Shown: one piece after another, positions 35,730-43,979 of the stretch
Layout: each line of letters starts with the position of its first letter
Numbering within the stretch: the first letter of the stretch is position 1
Assembly: GCA_029572955.1 (NCBI GenBank)
Contig: JAKPQE010000139.1
Span: 1-64,000, forward strand
DNA length: 64,000 nucleotides
Source: Pseudomonadota bacterium
GTDB taxonomy: Bacteria > Pseudomonadota > Alphaproteobacteria > Rhizobiales > JAKPQE01
Direction: 5' to 3'
Notes under the pieces: generated by a model
Told to the model about the DNA's origin: nothing
The model's database searches: none
What the model saw: the letters and a program-made list of their open reading frames with translations, nothing else
Translations under genes and position numbers: made by a program

Positions 35730-35856
35730 ACCCGCCCGCAGAGCCACCTCGCCGCCGGCACGGCGGAAGACCGCCGAACGGGTTTTCTTTCGGGCGCTCT
35801 TTGATAGGGTGCAGCCGGACACGGCCGGAACCGGGCCACGCCGAACGGGGGCATCC

Positions 35857-36960
35857 ATGAAAGTCGACGGCATTCCCTTCCGCACCATCTGGCTCGGCCG
35901 CGACGGCCATTCGGTCGAGGTCATCGACCAGACCCGCTTCCCGCATCGCTTCGAGATCCTGCGCCTCGAGACCGTCGGCGATGCCGCCTCGGCGATCCGC
36001 GACATGGTGGTGCGCGGCGCACCGCTGATCGGCGCCACCGCCGCCTATGGCGTCGCCCTCGCCATGCACGACGATGCCAGCGAGGACGCCCTCGACCGCG
36101 CGCTCGACGAACTCGCCGCAACCCGCCCGACCGCGATCAATCTGAGATGGGCGCTCGACCGCATGGCCGCGCTGCTGCGCCCGCTCGACCCGGCCGCCCG
36201 CGAGGCCGCCGCCTATGCCGAGGCCGCCGCGATCTGCGACGAGGACGTCGAGATCAACGCCGCGATCGGCCGCCACGGCCTCGCGATCATCGAGAAGATC
36301 GCCGCCGGCAAGCCGGCCGGCAAGCCGGTCCGCATCCTCACTCACTGCAATGCCGGCTGGCTCGCCACCGTCGACTGGGGCACCGCCACGGCGCCGATCT
36401 ACATGGCCCACGATGCCGGCATTCCCGTCCATGTCTGGGTCGACGAAACCCGCCCGCGCAACCAGGGCGCCTCGCTGACCGCCTGGGAACTCGGCCATCA
36501 CGGCGTGCCCCACACCGTCGTCGTCGACAATGTCGGCGGCCACCTGATGCAGCACGGCCTCGTCGACATGGTGATCGTCGGCACCGACCGCACTACCGCC
36601 CGCGGCGACGTCTGCAACAAGATCGGCACCTATCTGAAGGCCCTCGCCGCCGACGACAACGGCGTGCCCTTCTATGTCGCCCTGCCCTCGCCGACGATCG
36701 ACTTCCGCGTCCACGACGGCGTCGCCGAAATCCCGATCGAGGAGCGTGGCGGCGCCGAGGTCTCCGAGATTTCCGGCCTCGGTCCCGACGGCGAGGTAAC
36801 GACCGTCACGATCACGCCGCCCGGCAGCCCGGTCGCCAACTACGCCTTCGACGTCACGCCCGCCCGGCTCGTCACCGGCCTCGTCACCGAGCGCGGCATC
36901 GTCGCGGCGAACGAGGCGGCGATCGCCGCAGCCTTCCCCGAGCGCGCCGGCGGCCGCTGA
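35857..36960 (+). CDS. mtnA: S-methyl-5-thioribose-1-phosphate isomerase
   Basis: A 367-residue isomerase of the eIF2B-like fold that converts methylthioribose-1-phosphate (the MtnP product) to methylthioribulose-1-phosphate. Motifs include [35 protein letters not shown], the catalytic-region [17 protein letters not shown] and [21 protein letters not shown]. The start at 35857, after CGGGGGCATCC, matches the family N-terminus ([13 protein letters not shown]). The aldolase gene follows in 23 bases, so the pair is an operon. Confidence 0.95.
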   Translation: MKVDGIPFRTIWLGRDGHSVEVIDQTRFPHRFEILRLETVGDAASAIRDMVVRGAPLIGATAAYGVALAMHDDASEDALDRALDELAATRPTAINLRWALDRMAALLRPLDPAAREAAAYAEAAAICDEDVEINAAIGRHGLAIIEKIAAGKPAGKPVRILTHCNAGWLATVDWGTATAPIYMAHDAGIPVHVWVDETRPRNQGASLTAWELGHHGVPHTVVVDNVGGHLMQHGLVDMVIVGTDRTTARGDVCNKIGTYLKALAADDNGVPFYVALPSPTIDFRVHDGVAEIPIEERGGAEVSEISGLGPDGEVTTVTITPPGSPVANYAFDVTPARLVTGLVTERGIVAANEAAIAAAFPERAGGR

Positions 36961-36983
36961 ACCGAAACGAAGGGAGCCGCAAG

Positions 36984-37634
36984 ATGTCCGACGACGAAGC
37001 CCTGCGCCGGTCCGTGATCGCGGCGGCGATCTCGACCAACACCCTCGGCATCAACCATGGCACCGCCGGCAATGTCAGCCTGCGCCACGGCGACGGCTTC
37101 CTCGTCACGCCGTCCGGCATCGCCTATGACGAGATGACGCCCGATCAGGTCGTCGCCGTCGACCTCGACGGCAACTGGTCCGGCGACTGGCTGCCCTCGA
37201 GCGAATGGCGCATGCACCGGGACATCTACGCGAGCCGCCCCGAGGCGATGGCCGTCGTCCACGTCCACTCGACCCACGCGACCGCCCTTGCCTGCCTGCG
37301 CCGCGGCATCCCCGCCTTCCACTACATGGTGGCGGCGGCCGGCGGCGACCAAATCCTCTGCGCGCCCTACGCCACCTTCGGCACCGAGGAACTGTCGCAG
37401 GCGATGATCGCGGCGCTCGGGCCCCGCCGCGCCTGTCTCCTCGCCAATCACGGCCAGATCGTCTACGGCCCGACGCTGAAGAAGGCCGTCGCCCTCGCCG
37501 TCGAGGTGGAGGCCCTCGCCCAGCAGTATCTCATCACCCTGCAGGCCGGCACGCCCGCCGTCCTCGACAAGGTCGAGATGGCCCGGGTGATCGAGAAGTT
37601 CAAAAGCTACGGCAAGCAGAAGGGCGCCGGCTAG
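36984..37634 (+). CDS. Class II aldolase (probable methylthioribulose-1-phosphate aldolase)
   Basis: A 216-residue class II (zinc) aldolase of the fuculose-phosphate/AraD type. Metal ligands are seen as VVHVHSTHATAL (two His) and LLANHGQIVYGP (His), with the catalytic Glu in SSEWRMHRDIY. An AGGGAG site precedes the ATG. Being paired with mtnA, it most likely cleaves methylthioribulose-1-phosphate to dihydroxyacetone phosphate and methylthioacetaldehyde, as Ald2 does in Rhodospirillum rubrum. The function as MtnB dehydratase is the alternative. No mtnC, mtnD or mtnE is seen nearby. Confidence 0.85.
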   Translation: MSDDEALRRSVIAAAISTNTLGINHGTAGNVSLRHGDGFLVTPSGIAYDEMTPDQVVAVDLDGNWSGDWLPSSEWRMHRDIYASRPEAMAVVHVHSTHATALACLRRGIPAFHYMVAAAGGDQILCAPYATFGTEELSQAMIAALGPRRACLLANHGQIVYGPTLKKAVALAVEVEALAQQYLITLQAGTPAVLDKVEMARVIEKFKSYGKQKGAG

Positions 37635-37656
37635 GACGCGCGCGGCTTCCCAGCCC

Positions 37657-38454
37657 TCACCACTCCCCTTCGGTCGGGATTTTCAGCGTGTGGCCGCAGT
37701 GCTTGCAGTGCACGGCGTCGGGTTCGTGCCGGTTGAGGCCGCATTCCGGGCAGGCATAGCGCACCTTCTGCGGCCGGAAGATCGTCTGCACGAGGCGCAG
37801 GAAAAGCGCGACCCCGAACACCATGATGACGACGGCGACGACCCGGCCGAGCGTGTCCTGCATGGTGATGTCGCCGAAGCCGGTCGTCGTCAGCGTCGTC
37901 ACCGTGAAGTAGAGCGCGTCCATGTAGTTGTTGATCGCCGGGTTGCGGTGCCCCTCGAGGACGTAGACGACCGCCGTGATCAGGAACACGAAGACGCCGA
38001 GATTGACGCTCGACTGGATCACCTCCTCGTGCTGGCGGAAGAACGGGAACTCGCCGCGAAGCTCGTGCAGCACGTGATAGGAGCGCAGCAGCCGCAAGAC
38101 CCGGATGATCCGGAGGAAGGCGAGGTTTTCGAGGAACAGCGGCGCGACCAGCGAGCCGATGACGACGAGGTCGGCGAGCGATCCGAAGGTGACGAGGTAG
38201 CGCAGCGGCCGGTTGGCGACGATCATCCGGGCGAGGAAATCGAGCACCAGCACGCCGAGGATGACGAAGTTGACGACCGCATAGGGCCGGTCGTGCTCGA
38301 TCATCGTGGCGACGATGAAGAACAGCACCGTCGTCACGTCGAAGGTGAGCAGCGCCCAGCGGAACCAGCGCGCCCGCTCGCTGTGGCCGAAATAGAGATG
38401 GCGCAGGACGGTCTGCAGCCTCTCGAACCTGCCCGGTGAATCGTTGTCGCCCAT
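37657..38454 (-). CDS. Voltage-gated-like potassium channel with C-terminal zinc ribbon
   Basis: A 265-residue six-helix ion channel. Helices S1-S6 lie at residues about 30-240. S4 carries spaced Arg (LRIIRVLRLLRSYHVL), and the pore has the selectivity filter TTTGFGD. The C-terminus is a treble-clef-like zinc ribbon, CPECG...CKHCG, about 25 residues before the end. The ATG at 38454 is chosen with GAGG about 5 bases upstream. The gene is divergent from DUF2189. A metal-binding cytoplasmic tail on a short K+ channel suggests metal or redox gating; that is inference. Confidence 0.88.
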   Translation of the reverse strand: MGDNDSPGRFERLQTVLRHLYFGHSERARWFRWALLTFDVTTVLFFIVATMIEHDRPYAVVNFVILGVLVLDFLARMIVANRPLRYLVTFGSLADLVVIGSLVAPLFLENLAFLRIIRVLRLLRSYHVLHELRGEFPFFRQHEEVIQSSVNLGVFVFLITAVVYVLEGHRNPAINNYMDALYFTVTTLTTTGFGDITMQDTLGRVVAVVIMVFGVALFLRLVQTIFRPQKVRYACPECGLNRHEPDAVHCKHCGHTLKIPTEGEW

Positions 38455-38692
38455 TGCCTCACGCCCCTTGCGGCCGCTGCGAGGATACGGCCTCGCGCGG
38501 CACTGGCAAGACCCGCCTGCGAACCGGACCATCACACCGCCGATTGGCCCGCTTTTTCCACCGCCCGCAGAGGATGCGCCGCGCTGCAGCACTACTTTTG
38601 AATAATTCTGCTTTTCATTTTTCCCAAATCGAGCATATCCTTTGGTGCGCTAACTTGTCGCACATAAGACAGACGCGAGAGAGGAAATGCCG

Positions 38693-39517
38693 ATGGTCGA
38701 TACCAATGATGCCGGCGCCCTGTCCGGCCCCGTCCCGGATGCCGCTCCCCGCCGGTCCGACCCCAGGATCCGCAAGATCATCCTCGCCGATGTCGGCGAT
38801 GCGTTTGCCGGCGGCCTGCGCGACTTCCAGTCGGCGCCGGTTTTCGGGCTGTTTTTCGGGGGCGTCTACGCGATCGGCGGCATGGCGATCGTGCTCTCCG
38901 CCTTCTATCTCGGGCTCGGCTATCTCGCCTATCCGCTCGCCGCCGGCTTCGCCCTCGTCGGGCCCTTCGCCGCGGCCGGCATCTACGAGGTCAGCCGCCG
39001 TCTCGAGAGCGGCGACGAACTGAGCTGGCGCAGCATCCTCAGCGTCGTCTACGCGCAGCGCAAGACCGATCTCGGCTGGATGGCCTTCGTCACCGTCTTC
39101 ATGCTGGTGGTGTGGATGTATCAGGTGCGCCTGCTGCTGGCGCTCTTCCTCGGCTTCCAGTCCTTCACCAACATGAACGAGTTCCTCGAGGTGCTGGTCT
39201 CGACGCCCGAGGGCCTGATGTTCCTCGTCGTCGGCAACGTCATCGGCCTGATGGTCTCGCTGGTGCTCTATTCGCTCACCGTCATCTCGTTCCCGCTGCT
39301 GCTCGATCGCGACGTCGATTTCATCACCGCGATGATCACCAGCGTGCGGGCGGTGATGAGCAACCCCTACCCGATGCTGAGCTGGGCCGCGATCGTCTTC
39401 ATCTGGCTGATCATCGCCTCCCTGCCCTTCTTCCTCGGCCACTTCATGGCCCTGCCGGTACTCGGCCACGCGACCTGGCACCTTTACAAGAAGGTCGTCG
39501 AACCGGCCGAAGGGTGA
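38693..39517 (+). CDS. DUF2189 integral membrane protein
   Basis: A 274-residue membrane protein with five to six helices and the DUF2189 pattern: DVGDAFAGGLRDFQSAPVFGLFFGGVYA at the start, KTDLGWMAFVTVFMLVVWMYQVRL in the middle, and SFPLLLDRDVDFITAMITSVRAVMSNPYPML near residue 205. The function is unknown. The ATG at 38693 is 8 bases after GAGAGG and is preferred to one at 38687, which is too close. The leader at 38590-38680 is AT-rich and probably holds the promoter. Confidence 0.88.
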   Translation: MVDTNDAGALSGPVPDAAPRRSDPRIRKIILADVGDAFAGGLRDFQSAPVFGLFFGGVYAIGGMAIVLSAFYLGLGYLAYPLAAGFALVGPFAAAGIYEVSRRLESGDELSWRSILSVVYAQRKTDLGWMAFVTVFMLVVWMYQVRLLLALFLGFQSFTNMNEFLEVLVSTPEGLMFLVVGNVIGLMVSLVLYSLTVISFPLLLDRDVDFITAMITSVRAVMSNPYPMLSWAAIVFIWLIIASLPFFLGHFMALPVLGHATWHLYKKVVEPAEG

Positions 39518-39556
39518 GCGTGCCCGGGCGGGCTGATCACCTCTGCCGGAACGCGA

Positions 39557-39586
39557 GACGGCGCGTGAGGAGCTTCGCGCGCCGTC
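39557..39586. terminator. Hairpin between convergent genes
   Basis: Arms GACGGCGCG (39557-39565) and CGCGCCGTC (39578-39586) with a 12-base loop, between the convergent DUF2189 and SH3-domain genes. Only a short T-rich tail (ATCGTTTCC) follows, so it is a moderate terminator candidate. Confidence 0.5.
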
Positions 39587-39611
39587 ATCGTTTCCGCCGC
39601 CGGCCTTGCGT

Positions 39612-40412
39612 TCAGTCGAAGGCTTCGCCGGGATAGACGCCCCAGAGCTTGCCCTGTTCGATCCAGCCGCTGAAGGCGTCGCCGGTCAAGAGGCACCAGC
39701 TGCCGGTGCATTCGGCGACGTCGGCGAGCACCCCCGGCTCGAGCAGCGCCGCGACCTCGGAGGCCGGATTGGCCTCTCGCGTCAGCGTCAGCGGCAGGCC
39801 CTTCTCCCACGGCGCGATCAGCACCGTGCGCCGGCCGGAGAGCAGGCTGTGGAACACCCAGCCTTCGGCCCCCTCCGAATCGCGGATCTTGCGCCAGTTG
39901 TCGAATTCCTGGACGATTTCGACCGGCAGCGCGCCGCGCGTGAACACCCAGGCGACCTCGTAGTCGCGGCCCGGACCGACGCGGACATTGACCCGGTTCG
40001 ATTTCAGCGAGACGAATCGCGGCAGCGGCAGGCCGCTCTGGCCGATCTTCGGCACCTCGGGCCCCTTGCCGACGACCGGCGGCACCGCCCCCGGCGCCGG
40101 CGCCAGGGCCTTTTCCGCCGCGGCCTCGCCGGTGCCCACCTCGCCGGCCTTCGGCGCCAGCATCTTGGCCGCTTCCGCCGCGCCCGTGCCGGGCGCCCCG
40201 GTTGCCGGATTGAGGATCTCGGCGGCCTCCTCGGCACCGGTCTTCGGCCCGCCGGCCGCACCCTCGCCGGCGAGCGGCGCCGGCTTGCCGGTGACCACGC
40301 CGCCCGGCGCGGCGCCGTTCTCGGCAACGCCGTTCGCGACACCCGTGACGAGACCGAAAATCAGGGAAACCGGCACGAGGACGCCGGTGCGCAGGAAGGA
40401 AGCTAATGCCAC
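39612..40412 (-). CDS. Exported SH3-domain protein
   Basis: A 266-residue protein starting at GTG 40412 (GGAGA about 10 bases upstream). An N-terminal hydrophobic export signal is followed by a low-complexity Ala/Gly/Glu/Pro linker of about 95 residues. A C-terminal SH3b-type region follows (NRVNVRVGPGRDYEVAWVF, NWRKIRDSEGAEGWVFHSLLSG) with a second, weaker repeat (WEKGLPLTLTREANPASEVAALLEPG...CTGSWCLLT). Proteins of this DUF1058/SH3 type bind cell-wall peptides. It is divergent from the hydroxyacid dehydrogenase. Confidence 0.82.
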   Translation of the reverse strand: MALASFLRTGVLVPVSLIFGLVTGVANGVAENGAAPGGVVTGKPAPLAGEGAAGGPKTGAEEAAEILNPATGAPGTGAAEAAKMLAPKAGEVGTGEAAAEKALAPAPGAVPPVVGKGPEVPKIGQSGLPLPRFVSLKSNRVNVRVGPGRDYEVAWVFTRGALPVEIVQEFDNWRKIRDSEGAEGWVFHSLLSGRRTVLIAPWEKGLPLTLTREANPASEVAALLEPGVLADVAECTGSWCLLTGDAFSGWIEQGKLWGVYPGEAFD

Positions 40413-40774
40413 GATCGGTTACATCTCCCGCGCCGGACCATCTCCGGCAGTGCCGAACCGGCGTCATGTTTAGAGCATCGCGAAGGCAAATTGAACCGTC
40501 GAGAGGGAGCGGATTTATGGCAGGACCCAGCAATTCGATCGCCGGCTGCGACACCTCGCCGGCCGACCCGGCCGGACCGGCCGGCCGCCCGGCGGCGCGC
40601 CGTCGTCGCCCGTCCGCAGGCGACCGTCTACCCGACATCTGTCTGCCTTTGTCTTTCCCGGCCCATCTGCTAGAGAAGGACACAAGCCAAGTCCCGCGCG
40701 GCGGCAACAGGGGCTCGCAAAGGGCCGCCCCGCAGGGCCAAGGACCAGTCAACACATCCCGCGAGGCGTAGCAT
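40413..40774. other. Divergent intergenic region
   Basis: A 362-base gap between the SH3-domain gene (leftward) and the hydroxyacid dehydrogenase gene (rightward). It should contain both promoters. No gene with a credible ribosome site, no tRNA and no strong hairpin was seen. Confidence 0.5.
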
Positions 40775-41773
40775 ATGTCCAAGAAAAAGCCGCTGGTCGT
40801 CGTGACGCGCAAGCTCCCCGACTCGGTCGAGACGCGGATGCGCGAGCTGTTCGAGACGCGGCTCAATCTTGACGATCGTCCGATGACCCAGGCCGAGCTG
40901 GTCGATGCGGTGCGCGTCGCCGACGTCCTGGTCCCGACCGTCACCGACCGCATCGACGCCGGCGTGTTGTCGCAGGCCGGCGACAACCTGCGCCTCGTCG
41001 CCAATTTCGGCAACGGCGTCGACAATATCGACGTGGGCACCGCCAACAATCGCGGCATCACCGTCACCAACACGCCGGGCGTGCTGACCGAGGACACGGC
41101 CGACATGACCATGGCGCTGATCCTCGCCGTGCCGCGGCGCCTGACCGAGGGCGCCCGGGTGCTCGAGAGCGGCGATGCCTGGGAAGGCTGGTCGCCGACC
41201 TGGATGCTCGGCCACCGCATCTGGGGCAAGCGCCTCGGCATCATCGGCATGGGCCGCATCGGCCAGGCGGTGGCGCGTCGCGCCAAGGCCTTCGGCCTGC
41301 AGATCCACTACCACAACCGCCGGCGCCTCGCCGCCTCGATCGAGGAAGCGCTCGATGCGACCTATTGGGACAGCCTCGACCAGATGCTGGCCCGCATGGA
41401 CATCGTCTCGATCAACTGCCCGCATACGCCGGGCACCTATCACCTGCTCTCGGCCCGCCGGCTGAAGCTGATGCGGCCCGACGCCTACATCGTCAACACC
41501 GCGCGCGGCGAGGTGATCGACGAGAACGCTCTCATCCGCATGCTCGAGCACAACGACCTCGCCGGTGCCGGCCTCGACGTGTTCGAGCACGAGCCCGCCG
41601 TCAATCCGAAGCTCATCAAGCTCGCCCGCGAGGGCCGGATCGTGCTCCTGCCGCACATGGGCTCGGCGACCCTCGAGGGCCGTATCGACATGGGCGAGAA
41701 GGTCATCATCAACATCAAGACCTTCATGGACGGCCATCGTCCGCCGGACCGCGTCCTGCCGACGATGCTCTGA
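40775..41773 (+). CDS. D-2-hydroxyacid dehydrogenase (glyoxylate/hydroxypyruvate reductase-like)
   Basis: A 332-residue NAD(P)-dependent dehydrogenase of the D-isomer family. It has the nucleotide-binding LGIIGMGRIGQAVARRAKAFG near residue 150, the catalytic Arg in NTARGEVIDENAL, the Glu in GLDVFEHEP and the His in LLPHMGSAT. The substrate-loop FGNGVDNIDV and TPGVLTEDTADMTMALIL point to the glyoxylate reductase / GyaR branch, but pyruvate-type substrates cannot be excluded. A strong terminator follows 25 bases downstream. Confidence 0.9.
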   Translation: MSKKKPLVVVTRKLPDSVETRMRELFETRLNLDDRPMTQAELVDAVRVADVLVPTVTDRIDAGVLSQAGDNLRLVANFGNGVDNIDVGTANNRGITVTNTPGVLTEDTADMTMALILAVPRRLTEGARVLESGDAWEGWSPTWMLGHRIWGKRLGIIGMGRIGQAVARRAKAFGLQIHYHNRRRLAASIEEALDATYWDSLDQMLARMDIVSINCPHTPGTYHLLSARRLKLMRPDAYIVNTARGEVIDENALIRMLEHNDLAGAGLDVFEHEPAVNPKLIKLAREGRIVLLPHMGSATLEGRIDMGEKVIINIKTFMDGHRPPDRVLPTML

Positions 41774-41798
41774 CCGGCCCTTGGCCTCGGACGAAAAG

Positions 41799-41832
41799 AC
41801 GCCGCCGCGAACCCTCGCGGCGGCGTTTTTTT
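41799..41832 (+). terminator. Rho-independent terminator
   Basis: A perfect 12-bp stem, ACGCCGCCGCGA-ACCC-TCGCGGCGGCGT, followed by a run of seven T. It ends the hydroxyacid dehydrogenase transcript. Confidence 0.97.
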
Positions 41833-41849
41833 GCGCGGGCCCCGCGCTC

Positions 41850-41961
41850 GAGCAAAATCCGAAAGAGTTGATCGACTTTTTCGACCGGATTTTGCTCCAG
41901 CTATTTGAATCTGGAGCGATTTCTCGTCAACCGAACGACTCGGTCCGGTCGGAAATCGTTC
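41850..41961. repeat. Pair of long intergenic palindromes
   Basis: First, a 12-bp perfect inverted repeat GAGCAAAATCCG / CGGATTTTGCTC (41850-41861 and 41886-41897), whose spacer also pairs partly. Second, GAGCGATTTC / GAAATCGTTC (41914-41923 and 41952-41961), 9 of 10 matching. Both lie between a terminator and the stop of the CDF gene. They look like dispersed extragenic palindromes of the kind found in Hyphomicrobiales, but only one copy of each is in the window. Confidence 0.7.
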
Positions 41962-42671
41962 TAGTGACGGTGCCCGGCCGACGCCCCGCACGCCCCCTCG
42001 CCCGCCGTCTCGCCCCGGCCGGAGGCACGCAGTTCGGCCAGAGCCTGACGCAGGATCTGGCCGGCGGAGCGCAGGAACAGCGCCGACATCGCCCCGGCGA
42101 CGACGAGGTCGGGGAGCGCCGACCCGGTCAGCGCGACCGCGACGGCCGCACCGATCACCGCGACATTGCCGATCGCATCGTTGCGCGAGCACAGCCAGAC
42201 CGACCGCACATTGGCGTCGCCGTCCTTGAAGCGCACCAGCAGTGCCACGCTGGCAAGGTTCGCCGCGAGCGCGAGGATACCGACCGCCCCCATCACCGGG
42301 GCCTCGGGCGTTTGCGCCGAAAAGAACGCGATTGCCGTCGCACCGAACACCCAGAGCCCCATGGCGAGGAGACTGAGCCCCTTCACCAGGGCCGCGCCCG
42401 AGCGGAACGTCCGGCTGCGGCCGATGACCGCCAGGCTGAGGCCGTAAGTCGCCGTGTCACCGAGGAAATCGAGCGCGTCGGCCTGCAGCGACCGGGAGCC
42501 GGAAAGGCCGCCGAAGACGATCTCGACGACGAACATCGCCGCGTTGATGGCGATGACGACCCAGAGCACTGCCCGATACTGCCGGCTCATGCCGTCGAAG
42601 ACGGGATTGCCGGCACAGCCGCAGCCCGCAGCAGCCGCACCACAGACGGGGTCCTGCCCCGGCGCGGTCAC
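41961..42671 (-). CDS. Short CDF-family cation efflux protein
   Basis: A 236-residue membrane protein of the cation diffusion facilitator type with six helices and almost no cytoplasmic C-terminal domain (it ends CGASAGHRH). Helix 2 carries ADALDFLGD (D-x-x-x-D instead of the commoner H-x-x-x-D), and helix 5 carries SRNDAIGN. A Cys-rich N-terminus (CGAAAAGCGCAG) could bind metal. It is coupled (GTGA) to the transglutaminase upstream, under a MerR-type promoter, so it probably exports a metal such as Co, Zn, Cd or Pb. The ion cannot be told. Confidence 0.87.
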   Translation of the reverse strand: MTAPGQDPVCGAAAAGCGCAGNPVFDGMSRQYRAVLWVVIAINAAMFVVEIVFGGLSGSRSLQADALDFLGDTATYGLSLAVIGRSRTFRSGAALVKGLSLLAMGLWVFGATAIAFFSAQTPEAPVMGAVGILALAANLASVALLVRFKDGDANVRSVWLCSRNDAIGNVAVIGAAVAVALTGSALPDLVVAGAMSALFLRSAGQILRQALAELRASGRGETAGEGACGASAGHRH

Positions 42672-43447
42672 GACCCGATCTCCCGCTGCCGCGCGCCATT
42701 CGCGCCCGGCCCGACCGAATGTTCGCCCGGGCGCGGGATGTCGGGGACGATGCCGCGACGCAGCCGCGCGACCCGCGCGTTCATCCAGTGCCGGACGAGA
42801 TGGCGGTATAGGAACGCCTTCGGCGGCGGCAGGTCCTGCCCGTGCTTCTCATAGAGCAGGTCGGGCGCGGCGAAGGTGCCGAGATCGCCGGTGATGGCCG
42901 CCTTCTGGATGAAGGTGTCGCTGCCCTGCCAGGCGACCGGCGGCGCCTGCAGGCAGGCGGTCGCGACACCGAAGCCGCAAAGGTCCGGGCGCGACCGGAA
43001 CTGCGCCTGCAGGACGGCGAGCATCGGCGCATCGACGATCACCCCCTCGAGCGCCACCCACCGCTCGCCGTGCCACACCTCGACCCATGTGTGCAGGATC
43101 CGCGCCGGTGCGATCCGGTAGACGATCTCGGGGACGATCCCCCGCTGCAGCGATTTGTCGACCGTGAAGGCGCGCAGGCGACAGGCGACGCCGACGGCCC
43201 TCAGCAACGCCATCAGCAGCGTCGCCTTGGTGTTGCACTGGCCGTATCCGTCGCGCAGCACCCGCGACGCCGCAAGATCGTCGCGCGCGTTGTAGCCGAA
43301 GGCGATCTCGTTTCGCACGAAGTCGTAGACCGCGCCGATCCGCTCGTGGTCGGAAAGCCGGCGCCAGCCGCGTGCCTCCACCAGTCGTTCGAGATGCGGA
43401 TTGCCGAAGTCGAGCAGCCGCGTCGCGGCAAGGAATTCATCGTTCAT
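42668..43447 (-). CDS. Transglutaminase-like protein in a metal-efflux operon
   Basis: A 259-residue protein of the transglutaminase-like cysteine protease fold, with catalytic Cys in GYGQCNTKATLL (residue about 70), His in ILHTWVEVW and the following Asp/Glu strand (RWVALEGVIVDAPM). No signal peptide is seen. It is the first gene after a MerR-type promoter and overlaps the CDF gene by 4 bases. The link between such an enzyme and metal export is not one I know; it may process a metal-binding peptide, which is speculation. Confidence 0.86.
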   Translation of the reverse strand: MNDEFLAATRLLDFGNPHLERLVEARGWRRLSDHERIGAVYDFVRNEIAFGYNARDDLAASRVLRDGYGQCNTKATLLMALLRAVGVACRLRAFTVDKSLQRGIVPEIVYRIAPARILHTWVEVWHGERWVALEGVIVDAPMLAVLQAQFRSRPDLCGFGVATACLQAPPVAWQGSDTFIQKAAITGDLGTFAAPDLLYEKHGQDLPPPKAFLYRHLVRHWMNARVARLRRGIVPDIPRPGEHSVGPGANGARQREIGS

Positions 43448-43476
43448 GGTCGGATCCTTGTCATTTGCCCGACCAG

Positions 43477-43507
43477 AACATAATCTCCCTAGTAGCTATA
43501 GGTTCAA
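43477..43507 (-). promoter_or_regulatory. MerR-type promoter-operator with 19-bp spacer
   Basis: On the minus strand, -35 TTGAAC (43507-43502) and -10 TATGTT (43482-43477) are separated by exactly 19 bases, CTATAGCTACTAGGGAGAT. The spacer carries the imperfect dyad CCTATAG/TACTAGG centred between them. This is the hallmark over-long spacer that MerR-family activators correct by DNA twisting. It drives transglutaminase-CDF and lies directly against the divergent merR-like gene. Confidence 0.88.
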
Positions 43508-43518
43508 GGGTGAAAATC

Positions 43519-43929
43519 GTGATCTCCATCGGCGATCTCGCGCGGCGCACCGGCGTCAAGGTGCCGACCATCCGCTACTACGAGCAGATGGGCCTCGTCA
43601 CCCCGCCGGACCGCACCGACGGCAACCAGCGGCGCTACGGGCGGGCCGATATCGAGCGCCTGTCCTTCATTCGCCATGCCCGCGACCTCGGCTTCTCGCT
43701 CGACGCGGTGCGCGACCTCCTGCGGCTGGCCGAGCACCCGGAGCGATCCTGCGCCGATGCCGACGAGATCGCGGCGCGCCACCTCGCGACGATCACGGCG
43801 AAGATCGCCAAGCTGACCCGCCTCGAGGCCGAGCTGCGCCGCTTCGCCGCCTGCAAGGCCGACACGATCTCCGACTGCGCCGTCATCGAGAGCCTCGCCG
43901 ACCACGCGCTCTGCCACGGCGAGCATTGA
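43519..43929 (+). CDS. MerR-family metal-responsive regulator
   Basis: A 136-residue MerR regulator: an N-terminal winged helix (ISIGDLARRTGVKVPTIRYYEQMGLV), the dimerisation helix, and a C-terminal metal site with Cys and His (AACKADTISDCAVIES, HALCHGEH). The ZntR/CadR/PbrR branch is likely; the exact ion is not. The GTG at 43519 has AAGGG about 8 bases upstream; a GTG at 43510 would add three residues. It is divergent from the transglutaminase-CDF operon, which it should activate when metal-bound. Confidence 0.9.
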   Translation: MISIGDLARRTGVKVPTIRYYEQMGLVTPPDRTDGNQRRYGRADIERLSFIRHARDLGFSLDAVRDLLRLAEHPERSCADADEIAARHLATITAKIAKLTRLEAELRRFAACKADTISDCAVIESLADHALCHGEH

Positions 43930-43979
43930 GGGACCGGCCAGGACCGAACCCGGGCGACGGTGACCGGCCTTCGGTCGGA

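Noticed and set aside
35595-35856. Coding interpretation of the 21-bp repeats (heptad peptide LESVSQP)
   Set aside because: Short frames without ribosome sites; a 21-base period is divisible by three and so repeats in any frame. A regulatory reading is preferred.
35595-35856. A SAM or other riboswitch in front of mtnA
   Set aside because: No recognisable SAM-I, SAM-II or related structure was found by eye; only the tandem repeats stand out.
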